Below, one piece after another: positions 27,694 through 39,958 of a stretch of DNA of 54,034 nucleotides; position 1 is the first letter of the stretch, and each line of letters starts with the position of its first letter. The notes beneath the pieces were generated by a model. It was not told the DNA's origin. It worked only from the letters and a program-made list of their open reading frames with translations, and did not search any database. A program made the translations under genes and the position numbers. The DNA lies in NCBI GenBank assembly GCA_947589835.1, contig CANQCT010000004.1, positions 1 to 54,034 on the forward strand, in the 5' to 3' direction. The DNA is from an uncultured Clostridia bacterium (GTDB taxonomy: Bacteria; Bacillota; Clostridia; TANB77; CAG-508).

Positions 27694-27802
27694 TTTAATG
27701 TAATATATTAAGTAAAATAAAATTTATTACTATAAAATTATTGTAAATTGTACTAAAATTAAGTATAATAAATATAATTAAAAGTTAAAGGAATGATGAA
27801 AA

Positions 27803-28813
27803 ATGGAAGAACAAAAAAAGCGTATGATTACAGGAGATAGACCAACAGGTAAATTACATATTGGGCATTATTTTGGCTCTTTAAAAACAAGAGTAGAAAT
27901 GCAAAATAGTGGAAAATATGATCCATATATATTAATTGCAGATGTGCAAGCATTAACAGATAACTTTAACAATCCAGAAAAAGTAAGAAATAATGTAAAA
28001 GAAGTTGTAATGGATTACTTATCTGTAGGAATAGACCCAGAAAAAACAACAATATATATTCAATCAATGATTCCAGAAACAGCTGAATTAACAGTGTTTT
28101 ATTCTAACTTAGTAACAGTTGCAAGGCTTGAACGTAATCCTACTGTAAAAACAGAAATAGCACAAAAAAAAGAACTATTTGGTGAAAGTGTTACTTATGG
28201 ATTTTTAGGTTACCCTGTAAGCCAGGCAGCAGATATTACTGTAGTAGATGGCGCAGTTGTTCCAGTAGGTGAAGACCAACTTCCATTAATAGAACAATGC
28301 AGAGAAATAGTTAGAAAATTTAATAGCATATATGGAGAAACATTAAAAGAACCAGAAGCTATTCTTTCACAGTACAAAAGAATAAAAGGACTAGATGGAA
28401 ACGAAAAAATGGGTAAATCTTTAGGAAATGCAATATATTTAGCAGATACAGAAGAAGAGGTTAACAAAAAAATTATGAGTGCATTAACAGACCCACAAAG
28501 AATAAGAAAAGATGATTTAGGTCATCCAGATGTATGTATGGTAGCATATTATCATAAACTATTTAGTACTACAGAAGAAGTAAAATGCGTTTGTGAAGAA
28601 TGCAAAGCTGGAAAAAGAGGATGTGTAGCTTGTAAAAAACAATTAGCACAAAATGTAAATAATTTCCTAAATCCAATTCGCGAAAAAAGGAAATACTATG
28701 AAGAACATCCAGAATTAATTGATAAAATATTAAAAGAGGGAACTGAAAAAACAAGGCAAACAGCCAAAGAAACAATGCAAAAAGTAAAGAAAGCAATGAA
28801 ACTGGATTATTAG
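27803..28813 (+). CDS. trpS: Tryptophanyl-tRNA synthetase with candidate Fe-S cysteines
   Basis: At 336 residues it is a full class I enzyme: TGKLHIGHYFGS (HIGH near residue 19) and EKMGKSLGNA (KMSKS-like near residue 202), plus VGEDQLPLIEQ. Between residues about 244 and 277 it has a Cys-rich insert: one Cys in PDVCMV, then KCVCEECKAGKRGCVACKK. The C-x6-C-x2-C part, with an upstream Cys 21 residues before, resembles the [4Fe-4S] site described for Thermotoga-type TrpRS, so a metal cluster near the anticodon-recognition part is likely. The stop codon is shared with the start of a GGGACAGGT repeat. No T-box is visible upstream. Confidence 0.95.
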   Translation: MEEQKKRMITGDRPTGKLHIGHYFGSLKTRVEMQNSGKYDPYILIADVQALTDNFNNPEKVRNNVKEVVMDYLSVGIDPEKTTIYIQSMIPETAELTVFYSNLVTVARLERNPTVKTEIAQKKELFGESVTYGFLGYPVSQAADITVVDGAVVPVGEDQLPLIEQCREIVRKFNSIYGETLKEPEAILSQYKRIKGLDGNEKMGKSLGNAIYLADTEEEVNKKIMSALTDPQRIRKDDLGHPDVCMVAYYHKLFSTTEEVKCVCEECKAGKRGCVACKKQLAQNVNNFLNPIREKRKYYEEHPELIDKILKEGTEKTRQTAKETMQKVKKAMKLDY

Positions 28814-28922
28814 GGACAGGTCCCACTGCTCGTTTTCAAGCACTTAGGGACAGGTCAGATTATTAGTGTCGCGTTGGGGACGTTTCTTTAAGCGACAGTT
28901 TGTCGCTTTTGGGACACATATT
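28813..28922 (+). repeat. GGGACAGGT repeat, copy 2
   Basis: It starts on the final G of the trpS stop (TAG-GGA). Shared blocks with copy 1 at 21117 are GGGACAGGTC, CACTGCTCGTTTTCAAGC (related), GGGACAGGTCA, GGGGACGTTTCTTT and CAGTTTGTCGCTTTTGGGAC. Inside, GCGACAGTTTGTCGC is a small hairpin. Confidence 0.75.
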
Positions 28923-28981
28923 TTCATCATAAAATACAAGGCAAAAATACCAATTAAAAATGCTAAAAAATATTTATATGA

Positions 28982-30284
<1,303 letters not shown>

Positions 30285-30293
30285 TCTTATTAT

Positions 30294-30406
30294 GCTTGAG
30301 TAGTACTAGTTTTCTTGTTTTTCAAATGCCCGTTGCAGGGGCAAGTTCAAAGAAGAAAATTCAGAACGGGACCTTTCAAAACTGCGAAAAATAGTACTAC
30401 TCAAGC
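30294..30406 (+). repeat. TAGTACTA palindromic repeat, copy 3 (full, + orientation)
   Basis: Arms GCTTGAG and CTCAAGC are perfectly complementary yet differ from those of other copies, a compensatory pattern. The cargo has GTTTTCTTGTTTTTCAAAT, CCCGTTGCAGGGGCAAG (a small hairpin) and TCAGAACGGGACCTTT. It lies between obg and the ileS leader. Confidence 0.85.
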
Positions 30407-30589
30407 AATTAGCTATAAAACAATTAAAACTAGTAACAGGAAAAACGTTACAGTTCAGGTGCCCAATATTAATAATTGTAGGAAAAACTGTAATTTCAAA
30501 ATTTCTTAAAATTACCACTTGAAAAAGTAGCAAAAAAATGCTACACTATATAAGAAAAAATAAAAAGCAAAAATAAAGGACAACACAGT

Positions 30590-30930
30590 ACTTAAAAAGT
30601 CTTACAGAGAGCTAAACACTTGGTGAAAGTTTGGCAGAAAATTATAAGTATTGTTATCACCTTTTAGGCTGTTCCTTTGAAATTATATGTTATTGTTGAA
30701 ATTATACGAGCATAGTTAAACAAAGCTAAAAAACATAAATAATATAATAATTAATATAAAACCGAAGTTAAAATTTCTAATTTAAACTAACTTCATAAAG
30801 AGTAAAAGAAACCGTAAATTCTGCGTTAAAGAATAAGAGTGAAAAGAAATACAATTCTTTTAAATTAGGTGGTACCGCGGAAACTAAAAGCCATTTCGTC
30901 CTAAAATAAAGACGAAATGGCTTGATTTGA
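30590..30930 (+). promoter_or_regulatory. T-box leader controlling ileS
   Basis: The leader starts with the Stem I words ACAGAGAGC and TTGGTGAAAG. The specifier loop is probably TTATCACC, with ATC (Ile) at 30656-30658. It then has the T-box AGGTGGTACCGCGG at 30867-30880 and a terminator formed by AGCCATTTCGTC and GACGAAATGGCT. Uncharged tRNA-Ile would bind and favour the antiterminator, switching ileS on during isoleucine shortage. Ends are approximate. Confidence 0.9.
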
Positions 30931-30993
30931 ATTATAAATACTATGCAATAAGTAAAAAACATAATTCTTAAGTTTGAAAGGGGAAATGTTTAA

Positions 30994-33789
30994 ATGTCAG
31001 AAGAAAATGAAGAAAAAATTGATTATGGTAAAACTTTAAATTTACCAAGTACAGAATTTCCAATGAGAGGAAATTTACCAGAAAATGAACCAAAAATCAA
31101 AGCAGAAATTTTTGACAATGGCTTATATGAAAAAATGCTAAAGAAAAATGAAGGACATAAATCTTATGTACTACATGATGGGCCTCCTTATGCAAATGGC
31201 GAAATTCACATGGGACATGCTTTAAACAAAGTATTAAAAGATACTGTAAATCGTTTTAAAAGCTTACAAGGCTATAAAACTCCATACATTCCAGGCTATG
31301 ATACACATGGACTTCCAACAGAGAAAAAAGCAATTCAAGCATTAGGAATTAATAGAGAAGAAATAGGTATTACCAAATTTAGAGATACCTGTCGTGATTT
31401 TGCACTTCAATATGTTGGAAAACAAACAGAAGGTTTCCAAAGACTAGGTGTACTTGCAGATTGGGAACATCCATATAAAACTTTAGAGCCAGAATTTGAA
31501 GCAAGACAAATTGGTGTATTTGCAGATATGTATGAAAAAGGTTACATATACAAAGGCTTAAAGCCAGTACATTGGTGTATAGATTGCGAAACAGCCCTAG
31601 CAGAAGCAGAAATTGAATATAAAGATATTACATCTCCATCTATATATGTAAAATTTCCTGTAGTAGATGGAAAGGGTGTATTAGATACAGATACAAGCAT
31701 TGTAATTTGGACTACTACACCATGGACACTTCCAGGAAATACTGGTATTACAGTTGGTGGAGATTATGAATATAGCCTAATTGACTGCGAAAAAGGTAAA
31801 CTTGTAATGGCAACAGTGCTTGTAGATCAAGTAATGAGCAAAATTGGTTTAACAGATTATAAAACACTAAAAGTAGTTAAAGGATCAGATTTAGAAGGAA
31901 TTCTTTGTCAGCATCCATTCTTAGATAGAACTTCTAGAGTAGTTTTAGGTGGAGAAAATGATGTTGCAGTAGACCTAGAAACAGGTACTGGTGCAGTTCA
32001 TACAGCACCTAGCTATGGTAAAGAAGACTACTTGTGTGGTTTAAGAAATGGCTTAGACATTATAGTAACAGTTAATGGAAAAGGCTATCAAACAGAAGGT
32101 GCAGGTCCTTTTGTAGGCTTAAGCTGTGATGAATCAAATAAAGTTATTCCTGAATGGCTAGATAAAAATGGCTATTTATTAAAGAAAGAAGATATTTTAC
32201 ACTCATACCCACATTGTTGGAGATGCAAAAATCCAATTATATTTAGAGCAACAGACCAATGGTTTGCTTCAGTAGATGGCTTTAAAGATGAAACATTAAA
32301 AGCAATAGAAACAGTAAAATGGACACCTTCTTGGGGAAAAGAAAGAATAGCAAGCATGGTAAAAGATAGAGCAGATTGGTGTATTTCTAGACAACGTACT
32401 TGGGGTGTACCAATTCCAATTTTCTATTGTAAAGAATGTGGCGCAGAATATGCTACCAAAGAAAGTTTTGAAAAAATAGAAAAAATATTTAGAGAAAAAG
32501 GCTCAAATGCATGGTTTGAACTAACTGAAAAAGAACTAATGCCAGAAGGTGCAACTTGCCCAAAATGTGGATGCCATGACTTCAAAAAAGAAACAGATAT
32601 TATGGATGTTTGGTTTGATTCTGGTTCTTCTCATCAAGGCGTATTAGTAGAAAGAGGCTTAGATTTTCCAGCAGACTTATACCTAGAAGGACATGACCAA
32701 TATAGAGGTTGGTTCCAATCATCTATATTAACCTCTGTTGCTACAAAAGGTGTAGCACCATACAAAGCTATATTAACACATGGCTGGGTAATAGATGAAG
32801 AAGGCAGAAAAATGTCTAAATCTTTAGGAAATGGAATAAGCCCACAAGATATTATAAAAGAATATGGTGCAGATATTTTAAGATTATGGGTATTATCTTC
32901 AGACTTTAAGTCAGATGTTAGTATATCTAGAGATATACTAAAACAAATTAGTGAAGCTTACAGAAAAATGAGAAATACTGCAAGGTATATTTTAGGAAAT
33001 ACTTCTGATTTTGACCCAGATAAAGATATGGTTCAATATGATCAAATGCAAGAAATTGATAAATGGGCATTGCTAAAACTTAATAAATTACTAAAAGACT
33101 CTACTCAAAATTATGAAGATTTCAACTTCCATTTAGTATATCATGATATTAATCAATTCTGTGTAATTGATATGAGCAACTTCTATTTAGACATTATAAA
33201 AGATAGATTATATACTTCTATAAAAGATTCTTTAGAAAGAAGATCTGCTCAAACAGCTATGTATATTATACTAAATACATTAGTAAAAATATTAGCACCA
33301 ATGATTTGCTACACTGCAGAAGAAATTTGGAAATATATGCCACACACTAAAGAAGAAACAGTAGAAAGCGTAATGTTAAGCAATTGGCCAGAACCAAAAG
33401 AAGAATATGATAACAAAGAAATAGAAGAAAAATGGAATCATATTTTAGAGATTAAAGAGGCTGTTTCAAAAGAACTAGAATTAGCAAGAGCAAATAAAAC
33501 AATAGGTCATTCACTAAATGCAAAAGTAACCTTATATGCTGATGAAAAAGAAGTAGAATTCTTAAAAGAAAACAAAGAACTTTTAGAAGCAGTATTTATT
33601 GTATCAGACCTACACATAGAGCTAAATGAAAGAAAAGATGATAAAAAACTAGGAATAAAAGTAGAAGTAGCAGAAGGCGAAAAATGTGAAAGATGTTGGA
33701 AATATGATACTACTGTTGGAGAAAATAAAGAACATCCTACACTTTGCCATAGATGTAGTGAAGTAATTAAAAAAACGGAGGAAAAATAA
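30994..33789 (+). CDS. ileS: Isoleucyl-tRNA synthetase
   Basis: The 931-residue enzyme is complete, bacterial type. HDGPPYANGEIHMGHAL carries HIGH (as HMGH), CP1 editing motifs include TTTPWTLPGNTG, GRKMSKSLGNGI is KMSKS near residue 607, and the C-terminal zinc site is CERCWKYDTT plus CHRC. A T-box in its leader gives isoleucine-dependent control. AAAGGGGAAATG is the start context. The last base is shared with the ATG of the next gene, indicating translational coupling. No in-frame CGG in all 932 codons, which is useful as a control for the recoding argument. Confidence 0.97.
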   Translation: MSEENEEKIDYGKTLNLPSTEFPMRGNLPENEPKIKAEIFDNGLYEKMLKKNEGHKSYVLHDGPPYANGEIHMGHALNKVLKDTVNRFKSLQGYKTPYIPGYDTHGLPTEKKAIQALGINREEIGITKFRDTCRDFALQYVGKQTEGFQRLGVLADWEHPYKTLEPEFEARQIGVFADMYEKGYIYKGLKPVHWCIDCETALAEAEIEYKDITSPSIYVKFPVVDGKGVLDTDTSIVIWTTTPWTLPGNTGITVGGDYEYSLIDCEKGKLVMATVLVDQVMSKIGLTDYKTLKVVKGSDLEGILCQHPFLDRTSRVVLGGENDVAVDLETGTGAVHTAPSYGKEDYLCGLRNGLDIIVTVNGKGYQTEGAGPFVGLSCDESNKVIPEWLDKNGYLLKKEDILHSYPHCWRCKNPIIFRATDQWFASVDGFKDETLKAIETVKWTPSWGKERIASMVKDRADWCISRQRTWGVPIPIFYCKECGAEYATKESFEKIEKIFREKGSNAWFELTEKELMPEGATCPKCGCHDFKKETDIMDVWFDSGSSHQGVLVERGLDFPADLYLEGHDQYRGWFQSSILTSVATKGVAPYKAILTHGWVIDEEGRKMSKSLGNGISPQDIIKEYGADILRLWVLSSDFKSDVSISRDILKQISEAYRKMRNTARYILGNTSDFDPDKDMVQYDQMQEIDKWALLKLNKLLKDSTQNYEDFNFHLVYHDINQFCVIDMSNFYLDIIKDRLYTSIKDSLERRSAQTAMYIILNTLVKILAPMICYTAEEIWKYMPHTKEETVESVMLSNWPEPKEEYDNKEIEEKWNHILEIKEAVSKELELARANKTIGHSLNAKVTLYADEKEVEFLKENKELLEAVFIVSDLHIELNERKDDKKLGIKVEVAEGEKCERCWKYDTTVGENKEHPTLCHRCSEVIKKTEEK

Positions 33790-35150
33790 TGAATAAACGA
33801 AATCACATGGCAAAAAATGTAATTTCGCTAATATTTATAATAGTTGCGGTTATTATAACAACTAAAGTTTATAAAAAATACAATTACAATGATTTTGAAA
33901 AAAATGTAAGTGAATATGAAAAAACCACTTTTACTAGAGATAATACTGAAAAATACTCTAAAATGGATAGCTATAAAATAGAAAATATAGATTACACTGA
34001 TGCTATGTTTTCAAAAAAAATTTCTGTAATACCAAATAGACCATATAAAATATCATGTAAAGTAAAAGTAAAAGATGTTACAAATTTAAATAATGCAAAA
34101 AATGGTGGAGCACAAATATGTATTAATGGAACAACAGAAAGATCAAAATCTATTAGTGGAACATCAAATTGGGAAGATCTTACCTTTTACTTTAATTCAA
34201 GAAACAGAACAGAAGTAACAATTGGCTTTAGATTAGGGGGATATGCAGAAAAAACAAAAGGAACAGCGTGGTTTTCGGATTTTCAAATGGAAGTAGGAAC
34301 ACCTGATACCGATAGCAAATGGAAAATGGCTTGCTTTATTTTTCCTAACATAGATGTTAATGTTCAAATTAATAATAAACAAGAACATGTTCAACTACAA
34401 ATGTCAGAAGATGACATTATGACTATTAAATCAAACTTAAATAGATATAGTAATTCTATTTCAGAAGTTTGTAAAAATAAAATGAGCATAGAATATGATG
34501 TATTTACTATCACAAATCCAATAAAAACTCTTTCGTATGATGAAGAAAATGGCTATTATGTTTCGCCAGATGATGTTTATGATTATATTAAAAATTATGT
34601 TGAACAAAATGATTATGACCATATATATGTTGCACTTCGTATGGCAGATAAGCAAAAAGGCAATGACACTTTAATTAATGATTGGATTGGTCTTGGTGGT
34701 ATGGACTATTATGGAATAGGTTTTTCAAATATTCGTATGCCAGATGATGAAAACAATTATGCTTATCAATATAATTATTTATTTAATACATTTCCTGAGG
34801 AAGTGTTCCTTCACGAATTTTTACATACCTTAGAAAGAAATAGCAAAGAATATGGCTACGAAGTTCCAGCACTTCATGATTACAAAAATTATGGATATTT
34901 TGATAATGGAGCAGAAGGATTAAGAAAATGGTATGAAGATTATATGAATTGCAATATTATTTACAAAGGAAATAAAATAGGACTTCCTGCAGAAATATAT
35001 ACTCGTAAACCAGCTAATAAAAGCAATTTTATTCATACTTCAAAATTAGATGTATTTGATGAACCAGATAATATTATAGAAGAAATTAGAAGCATAGGGA
35101 AAAGAATACAAAAATTATTTTCATATGCATCAGAAAGAATAGCTAATTAA
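33789..35150 (+). CDS. Membrane-anchored or secreted protein with CBM-like domain and HExxH motif
   Basis: The 453-residue product has an N-terminal hydrophobic segment (about residues 10-27), a jelly-roll, carbohydrate-binding-like region (about residues 60-175, with [12 protein letters not shown] and [12 protein letters not shown]), and a C-terminal region with [13 protein letters not shown] near residue 340. HEFLH fits the HExxH zinc-peptidase motif. I do not recognise a named family; a surface or spore-coat-side metallopeptidase is a reasonable guess. Its ATG overlaps the ileS stop by one base and it precedes queA by 20 bases, so it is probably co-transcribed with housekeeping genes, an odd setting for a surface enzyme. 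Confidence 0.65.
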   Translation: MNKRNHMAKNVISLIFIIVAVIITTKVYKKYNYNDFEKNVSEYEKTTFTRDNTEKYSKMDSYKIENIDYTDAMFSKKISVIPNRPYKISCKVKVKDVTNLNNAKNGGAQICINGTTERSKSISGTSNWEDLTFYFNSRNRTEVTIGFRLGGYAEKTKGTAWFSDFQMEVGTPDTDSKWKMACFIFPNIDVNVQINNKQEHVQLQMSEDDIMTIKSNLNRYSNSISEVCKNKMSIEYDVFTITNPIKTLSYDEENGYYVSPDDVYDYIKNYVEQNDYDHIYVALRMADKQKGNDTLINDWIGLGGMDYYGIGFSNIRMPDDENNYAYQYNYLFNTFPEEVFLHEFLHTLERNSKEYGYEVPALHDYKNYGYFDNGAEGLRKWYEDYMNCNIIYKGNKIGLPAEIYTRKPANKSNFIHTSKLDVFDEPDNIIEEIRSIGKRIQKLFSYASERIAN

Positions 35151-35170
35151 AAAGAAGGAGACAAAACACA

Positions 35171-36273
35171 ATGCAAGTATCAGAATTCAACTATGACTTA
35201 CCAAAAGAGTTAATAGCACAGGTACCAATAAAAAATAGAGATGAATCAAGATTAATGGTTTTAGATAGAAAACTACAAACAATAGAACATAAAACTTTTA
35301 AGGATATTATAGATTTTTTAGAGCCAGGAGATTGCTTAGTTAGAAATAACACAAAGGTAATTCCAGCAAGACTTTATGGAGTTAAAGCAGAAACAGGAGC
35401 AAATGTAGAATTTTTATTGCTAAAACGCATAGAAGGTGATATTTGGGAAGTTATGGTAAGGCCTGGAAAAAAATTAATGCCAGGCACAAAAGTTGTTTTT
35501 GGCAATAAAGTAGAAAATGATGATACAAATAATAATAAAAACGCAAGCAATAACGAAAAGAACAATCAAAAGGAAAGCAATTACTTATTAAAAGCAGAAA
35601 TATTAGAAAAGTTAGATTCACGGAAATAGAAAAGTAAAATTTGAATATAATGGAATTTTTAATGAAATATTAAATGAAATTGGCTTAATGCCACTTCCAC
35701 CATATATTCATGAAAAACTAAAAGAAAAAGACCGTTATCAAACAATATATGCTAAATACGAAGGCTCAAGTGCTGCTCCAACAGCGGGCTTACACTTTAC
35801 CGAAGAACTATTTGAAAAAATAGCAAAAAAAGGTGTAGAAGTTGCAAATGTAACTTTACATGTTGGCTTGCGGAACATTTAGACCTGTAAAAGTAGGAAA
35901 AGTAGAAGACCATGATATGCATTCAGAACATTTTTACATAAAGGCTGAAGATGCAGAAAAAATAAATAAAGCAAAAAAAGAAGGACATAGAGTTATAGCG
36001 GTTGGAACAACATCTTGCAGAGTATTAGAAACAGTAGCAGATGAAAATGGAATGGTAAAAGAAACAGAAGGCGACACAAGCATTTTTATTTATCCAGGTT
36101 ATAAATTTAAATGTTTAGACGCGTTAATTACAAACTTCCACTTACCAGAGTCTACATTAATTATGTTAGTTTCAGCTTTAGCAGGAAAAGAATTTATTAT
36201 GAAAGCATATAAAGAAGCAGTAGATAAAAAATACAGATTCTTTAGTTTTGGAGATGCAATGCTTATTTTGTAA
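35171..36273 (+). CDS. queA: S-adenosylmethionine:tRNA ribosyltransferase-isomerase QueA, with two +1 CGG shifts
   Basis: Three consecutive open segments in successive frames make one QueA of 366 residues. Segment 1 has [23 protein letters not shown] and [15 protein letters not shown]. Segment 2 has [20 protein letters not shown] and [15 protein letters not shown]. Segment 3 has [19 protein letters not shown] and [19 protein letters not shown]. The joins are CGG at 35621 ([11 protein letters not shown]) and 35871 (HVGL-G-TFRPV, where Gly is nearly invariant). QueA makes epoxyqueuosine in tRNA, directly after Tgt acts; tgt lies downstream. An Asn/Lys-rich insert (about residues 117-138) is unusual. 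Start ATG has GAAGGAGAC upstream. Confidence 0.92.
35621..35624 (+). other. CGGA +1 recoding site 1 in queA
   Basis: The context is TCA-CGG-A followed by AAT. Zero frame reaches TAG two codons later (35627); skipping C continues QueA. Confidence 0.78.
35871..35874 (+). other. CGGA +1 recoding site 2 in queA
   Basis: The context is TTG-CGG-A followed by ACA. Zero frame reaches a stop three codons later; skipping C gives the conserved HVGLGTFRPV block. Confidence 0.8.
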
Positions 36274-36285
36274 GGAGATAGATTT

Positions 36286-37603
<1,318 letters not shown>

Positions 37604-37635
37604 TAAGTAATATACAAAGGAAAGGTGAAAATAAA

Positions 37636-39249
37636 ATGGATGATTTTATTGGAGGAAATGGTTACTATAATCAACCAGAAGACCAAACAAAAACTAAAAA
37701 AATGATGAAAATAGTAGGTATTTTTATATTTTTATTATTTATAGCTTGCATTGCTTTAGTTGGGGTAATTTACTATATACAATCTACTGAGCTAAAAATT
37801 AATTTAGATGGACAAGCAAACAGTAAGCTAAAAAATGTACTTATATTTGAAGGAGAAAAAGTATATGTACCAATTCGTGCATTTGCAGAGTATGTAGGTT
37901 ATCAATCTTCTAATGGTGATTATAAACAATATACAGAAGATACTACAAAATGCTATGTAGAAAGTACAAACGAAGTAGCAACATTTAGCTTAAACTCTAA
38001 TAAAATTCATAAAATTGTTCTAGAAAGTGGTAGTAATGATTCTGAATATTATGAAATAGCTGAACCAGTAAAAATAATAAATAATCAATTATGTACAACT
38101 ATTGAAGGAGCAAAACTTGCCTTTAATATAGCAATGTCATATAATGCACAAACTAACACAGTAACAATTAATACTCTTCCATATTTGGTAAAAATTTTTA
38201 CCGCACGTTTTCAAAATGCTGGAATTGCAGATAAAGATGCATCTTTTAGTAACCAAAAAGCTTTACTTTATAATATGATTATTGTTAAAAATGAAGATGG
38301 ACACTATGGAGTTTACACTTTAGATGGAAAAGAAATTTTAGGAACTAAATATGCTAAAATTAAATTTATAGAAAATGCACAAGAATTTATTGTAACAACA
38401 CTTGAAAACAAAATGGGAATAATGTTACATGATGCTACTACAAAAATTAGCCCAGAGTATGATGACATAAAGCAAATAGATAAAGATAATGGCTTATACT
38501 TAGTTAAAAATAACAACAAATATGGCGTTATAAACTCAAAACAAAGCATAATTGTTTACTTAGAGTATGATCAAATAGGAATAAATAATTCTACATATCC
38601 AGAGGCGGAAAATCAATACTTATTATATAACAAATGCATACCTGCAAAGCAAAACAATAAATGGTGCTTATTTGATAAAACTGGTAGAAAACTTACAGAC
38701 CTTATATATGATGACTTTGGTTGTAGTGTTGGAGCTAAGGTATCTGGAGACCAAAATGCAAAAAATGTATTACTAATTCCACGTTATGAAGGAATTGTAG
38801 TAAAAAATGGAGACTTATATGGCTTAATAGATAGTGAAGGAAAATTAATGTTAGAAAGTGTTTTAGCTTCATTTTATTCTATTACCTCTACAGGAACAAC
38901 AACATATTATATGACTGTTCAAGATATAGCACAAAATGTAATAGAATACATAAGAGAACACGTAAGACCTGAAGATACAAATGACGAAAATAATAATCAA
39001 AATGAAACTACAAACCAAGAAACAAACCAAGAAAATAATAATCAAAATGAAGCTACAAACCAAGAAACTAACCAAAACCAAGCTACAAATCAAGCAAGCT
39101 CAAATAGCGAATTTGCAGAAAACAATGAAAGTACAAATACTGAACAAGTAAGTGCTAATAACAACAATAATGGCAGTAACAATAATAGTATCAATACCGA
39201 GCAAGTAAATAGCAGTCCAACTATTGATGAAACTAATGTACAACAATAG
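37636..39249 (+). CDS. Membrane-anchored WG-repeat protein with copper-amine-oxidase-N-like domain and Asn/Gln-rich tail
   Basis: The 537-residue product has one transmembrane segment (about residues 25-50) and a stalk-type domain like copper amine oxidase N (KLKNVLIFEGEKVYVPIRAFAEYVGYQ), common in clostridial wall proteins. It then has four to five WG-like beta repeats (GHYGVYTLDGKEI, NNKYGVINSKQ, NKWCLFDKTGRKL, GDLYGLIDSEGKL). The last 100 residues are mostly Asn, Gln, Thr and Glu in repeated NQET/NNNQNE units. It probably sits outside the membrane as a binding or scaffolding protein. It occupies the place where yajC is often found before the SecD gene. No catalytic motif. Confidence 0.75.
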   Translation: MDDFIGGNGYYNQPEDQTKTKKMMKIVGIFIFLLFIACIALVGVIYYIQSTELKINLDGQANSKLKNVLIFEGEKVYVPIRAFAEYVGYQSSNGDYKQYTEDTTKCYVESTNEVATFSLNSNKIHKIVLESGSNDSEYYEIAEPVKIINNQLCTTIEGAKLAFNIAMSYNAQTNTVTINTLPYLVKIFTARFQNAGIADKDASFSNQKALLYNMIIVKNEDGHYGVYTLDGKEILGTKYAKIKFIENAQEFIVTTLENKMGIMLHDATTKISPEYDDIKQIDKDNGLYLVKNNNKYGVINSKQSIIVYLEYDQIGINNSTYPEAENQYLLYNKCIPAKQNNKWCLFDKTGRKLTDLIYDDFGCSVGAKVSGDQNAKNVLLIPRYEGIVVKNGDLYGLIDSEGKLMLESVLASFYSITSTGTTTYYMTVQDIAQNVIEYIREHVRPEDTNDENNNQNETTNQETNQENNNQNEATNQETNQNQATNQASSNSEFAENNESTNTEQVSANNNNNGSNNNSINTEQVNSSPTIDETNVQQ

Positions 39250-39322
39250 TAATGAAAATATAAAATAATAAATTTATTTATTCTAAAATACACTCTAATA
39301 GCATAATATTTAAAAAAAGCTA

Positions 39323-39760
39323 TTGGAGTGTAAAAAAATGGAAAAAGAAAATACAATGAAGTCAAATATTATTACAGAAGAAAGTGAATTTAAAAAGAAT
39401 TCTATAAGAATAATAAAAGGTTCTATTTTTGCTATATTACTTTCACTAATTTTATTATTAATTTTTGCAATGTTACTTGCATATACAAACCTTTCAGAAA
39501 CAACTATGGTTCCGGTAGTTATTACAATTGCAGGAATTAGCATTTTTATTGGAAGTACCATTAGTACAATAAAAATTAAAAAAAACGGTTTATTAAATGG
39601 TAGTTTAGTTGGGTTAATATACATATTATTACTATATTTGTGCTCTAGTATATGCTTCGCAGGCTTTTCACTTAACATTAATTCAATAATAACAATATGC
39701 GTATGTGTACTATGTGGAATGATAGGTGGAATTATAGGGGTTAACTTAAACAAAAAATAA
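39323..39760 (+). CDS. TIGR04086-type integral membrane protein
   Basis: The 145-residue protein has four hydrophobic segments (about residues 28-50, 58-78, 88-108 and 116-138) ending GGIIGVNLNKK. Size, topology and place near tgt and secD-secF match the TIGR04086 membrane protein family (YrzE-like), which is of unknown function. GTAAAAAAATGG start context is weak; a TGGAGTG stretch lies 10 bases upstream. Family assignment rests on context and topology. Confidence 0.65.
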   Translation: MECKKMEKENTMKSNIITEESEFKKNSIRIIKGSIFAILLSLILLLIFAMLLAYTNLSETTMVPVVITIAGISIFIGSTISTIKIKKNGLLNGSLVGLIYILLLYLCSSICFAGFSLNINSIITICVCVLCGMIGGIIGVNLNKK

Positions 39761-39803
39761 CCTAAATATTAACTGTTTTGAATTAATAGATTTATAGCTA
39801 ATT

Positions 39804-39825
39804 GCTCGAATAGTACTATTCGAGC
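39804..39825. repeat. Solo TAGTACTA palindrome (apparent empty site)
   Basis: Perfect 22-base palindrome: GCTCGAA, TAGTACTA, TTCGAGC, with the usual right flank TTTAATATAATTATAACTAT. It equals the outer part of the full repeats with one TAGTACTA and no cargo. Confidence 0.8.
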
Positions 39826-39849
39826 TTTAATATAATTATAACTATTATA

Positions 39850-39897
39850 TATCAACTGTTTTGGAAATAAATTCAAAAAAACAGTTGATATTTTTTG
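39850..39897. terminator. Terminator before the HD/secDF operon
   Basis: TATCAACTGTTTT and AAAACAGTTGATA pair across a short loop and are followed by TTTTTT. It ends the tgt-side transcription unit. Confidence 0.8.
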
Positions 39898-39958
39898 CAT
39901 TTTAATATAAAATAAGAGGGTACAAAAGCCCTATAAAATAATTAGGAGGGAGAGCATA

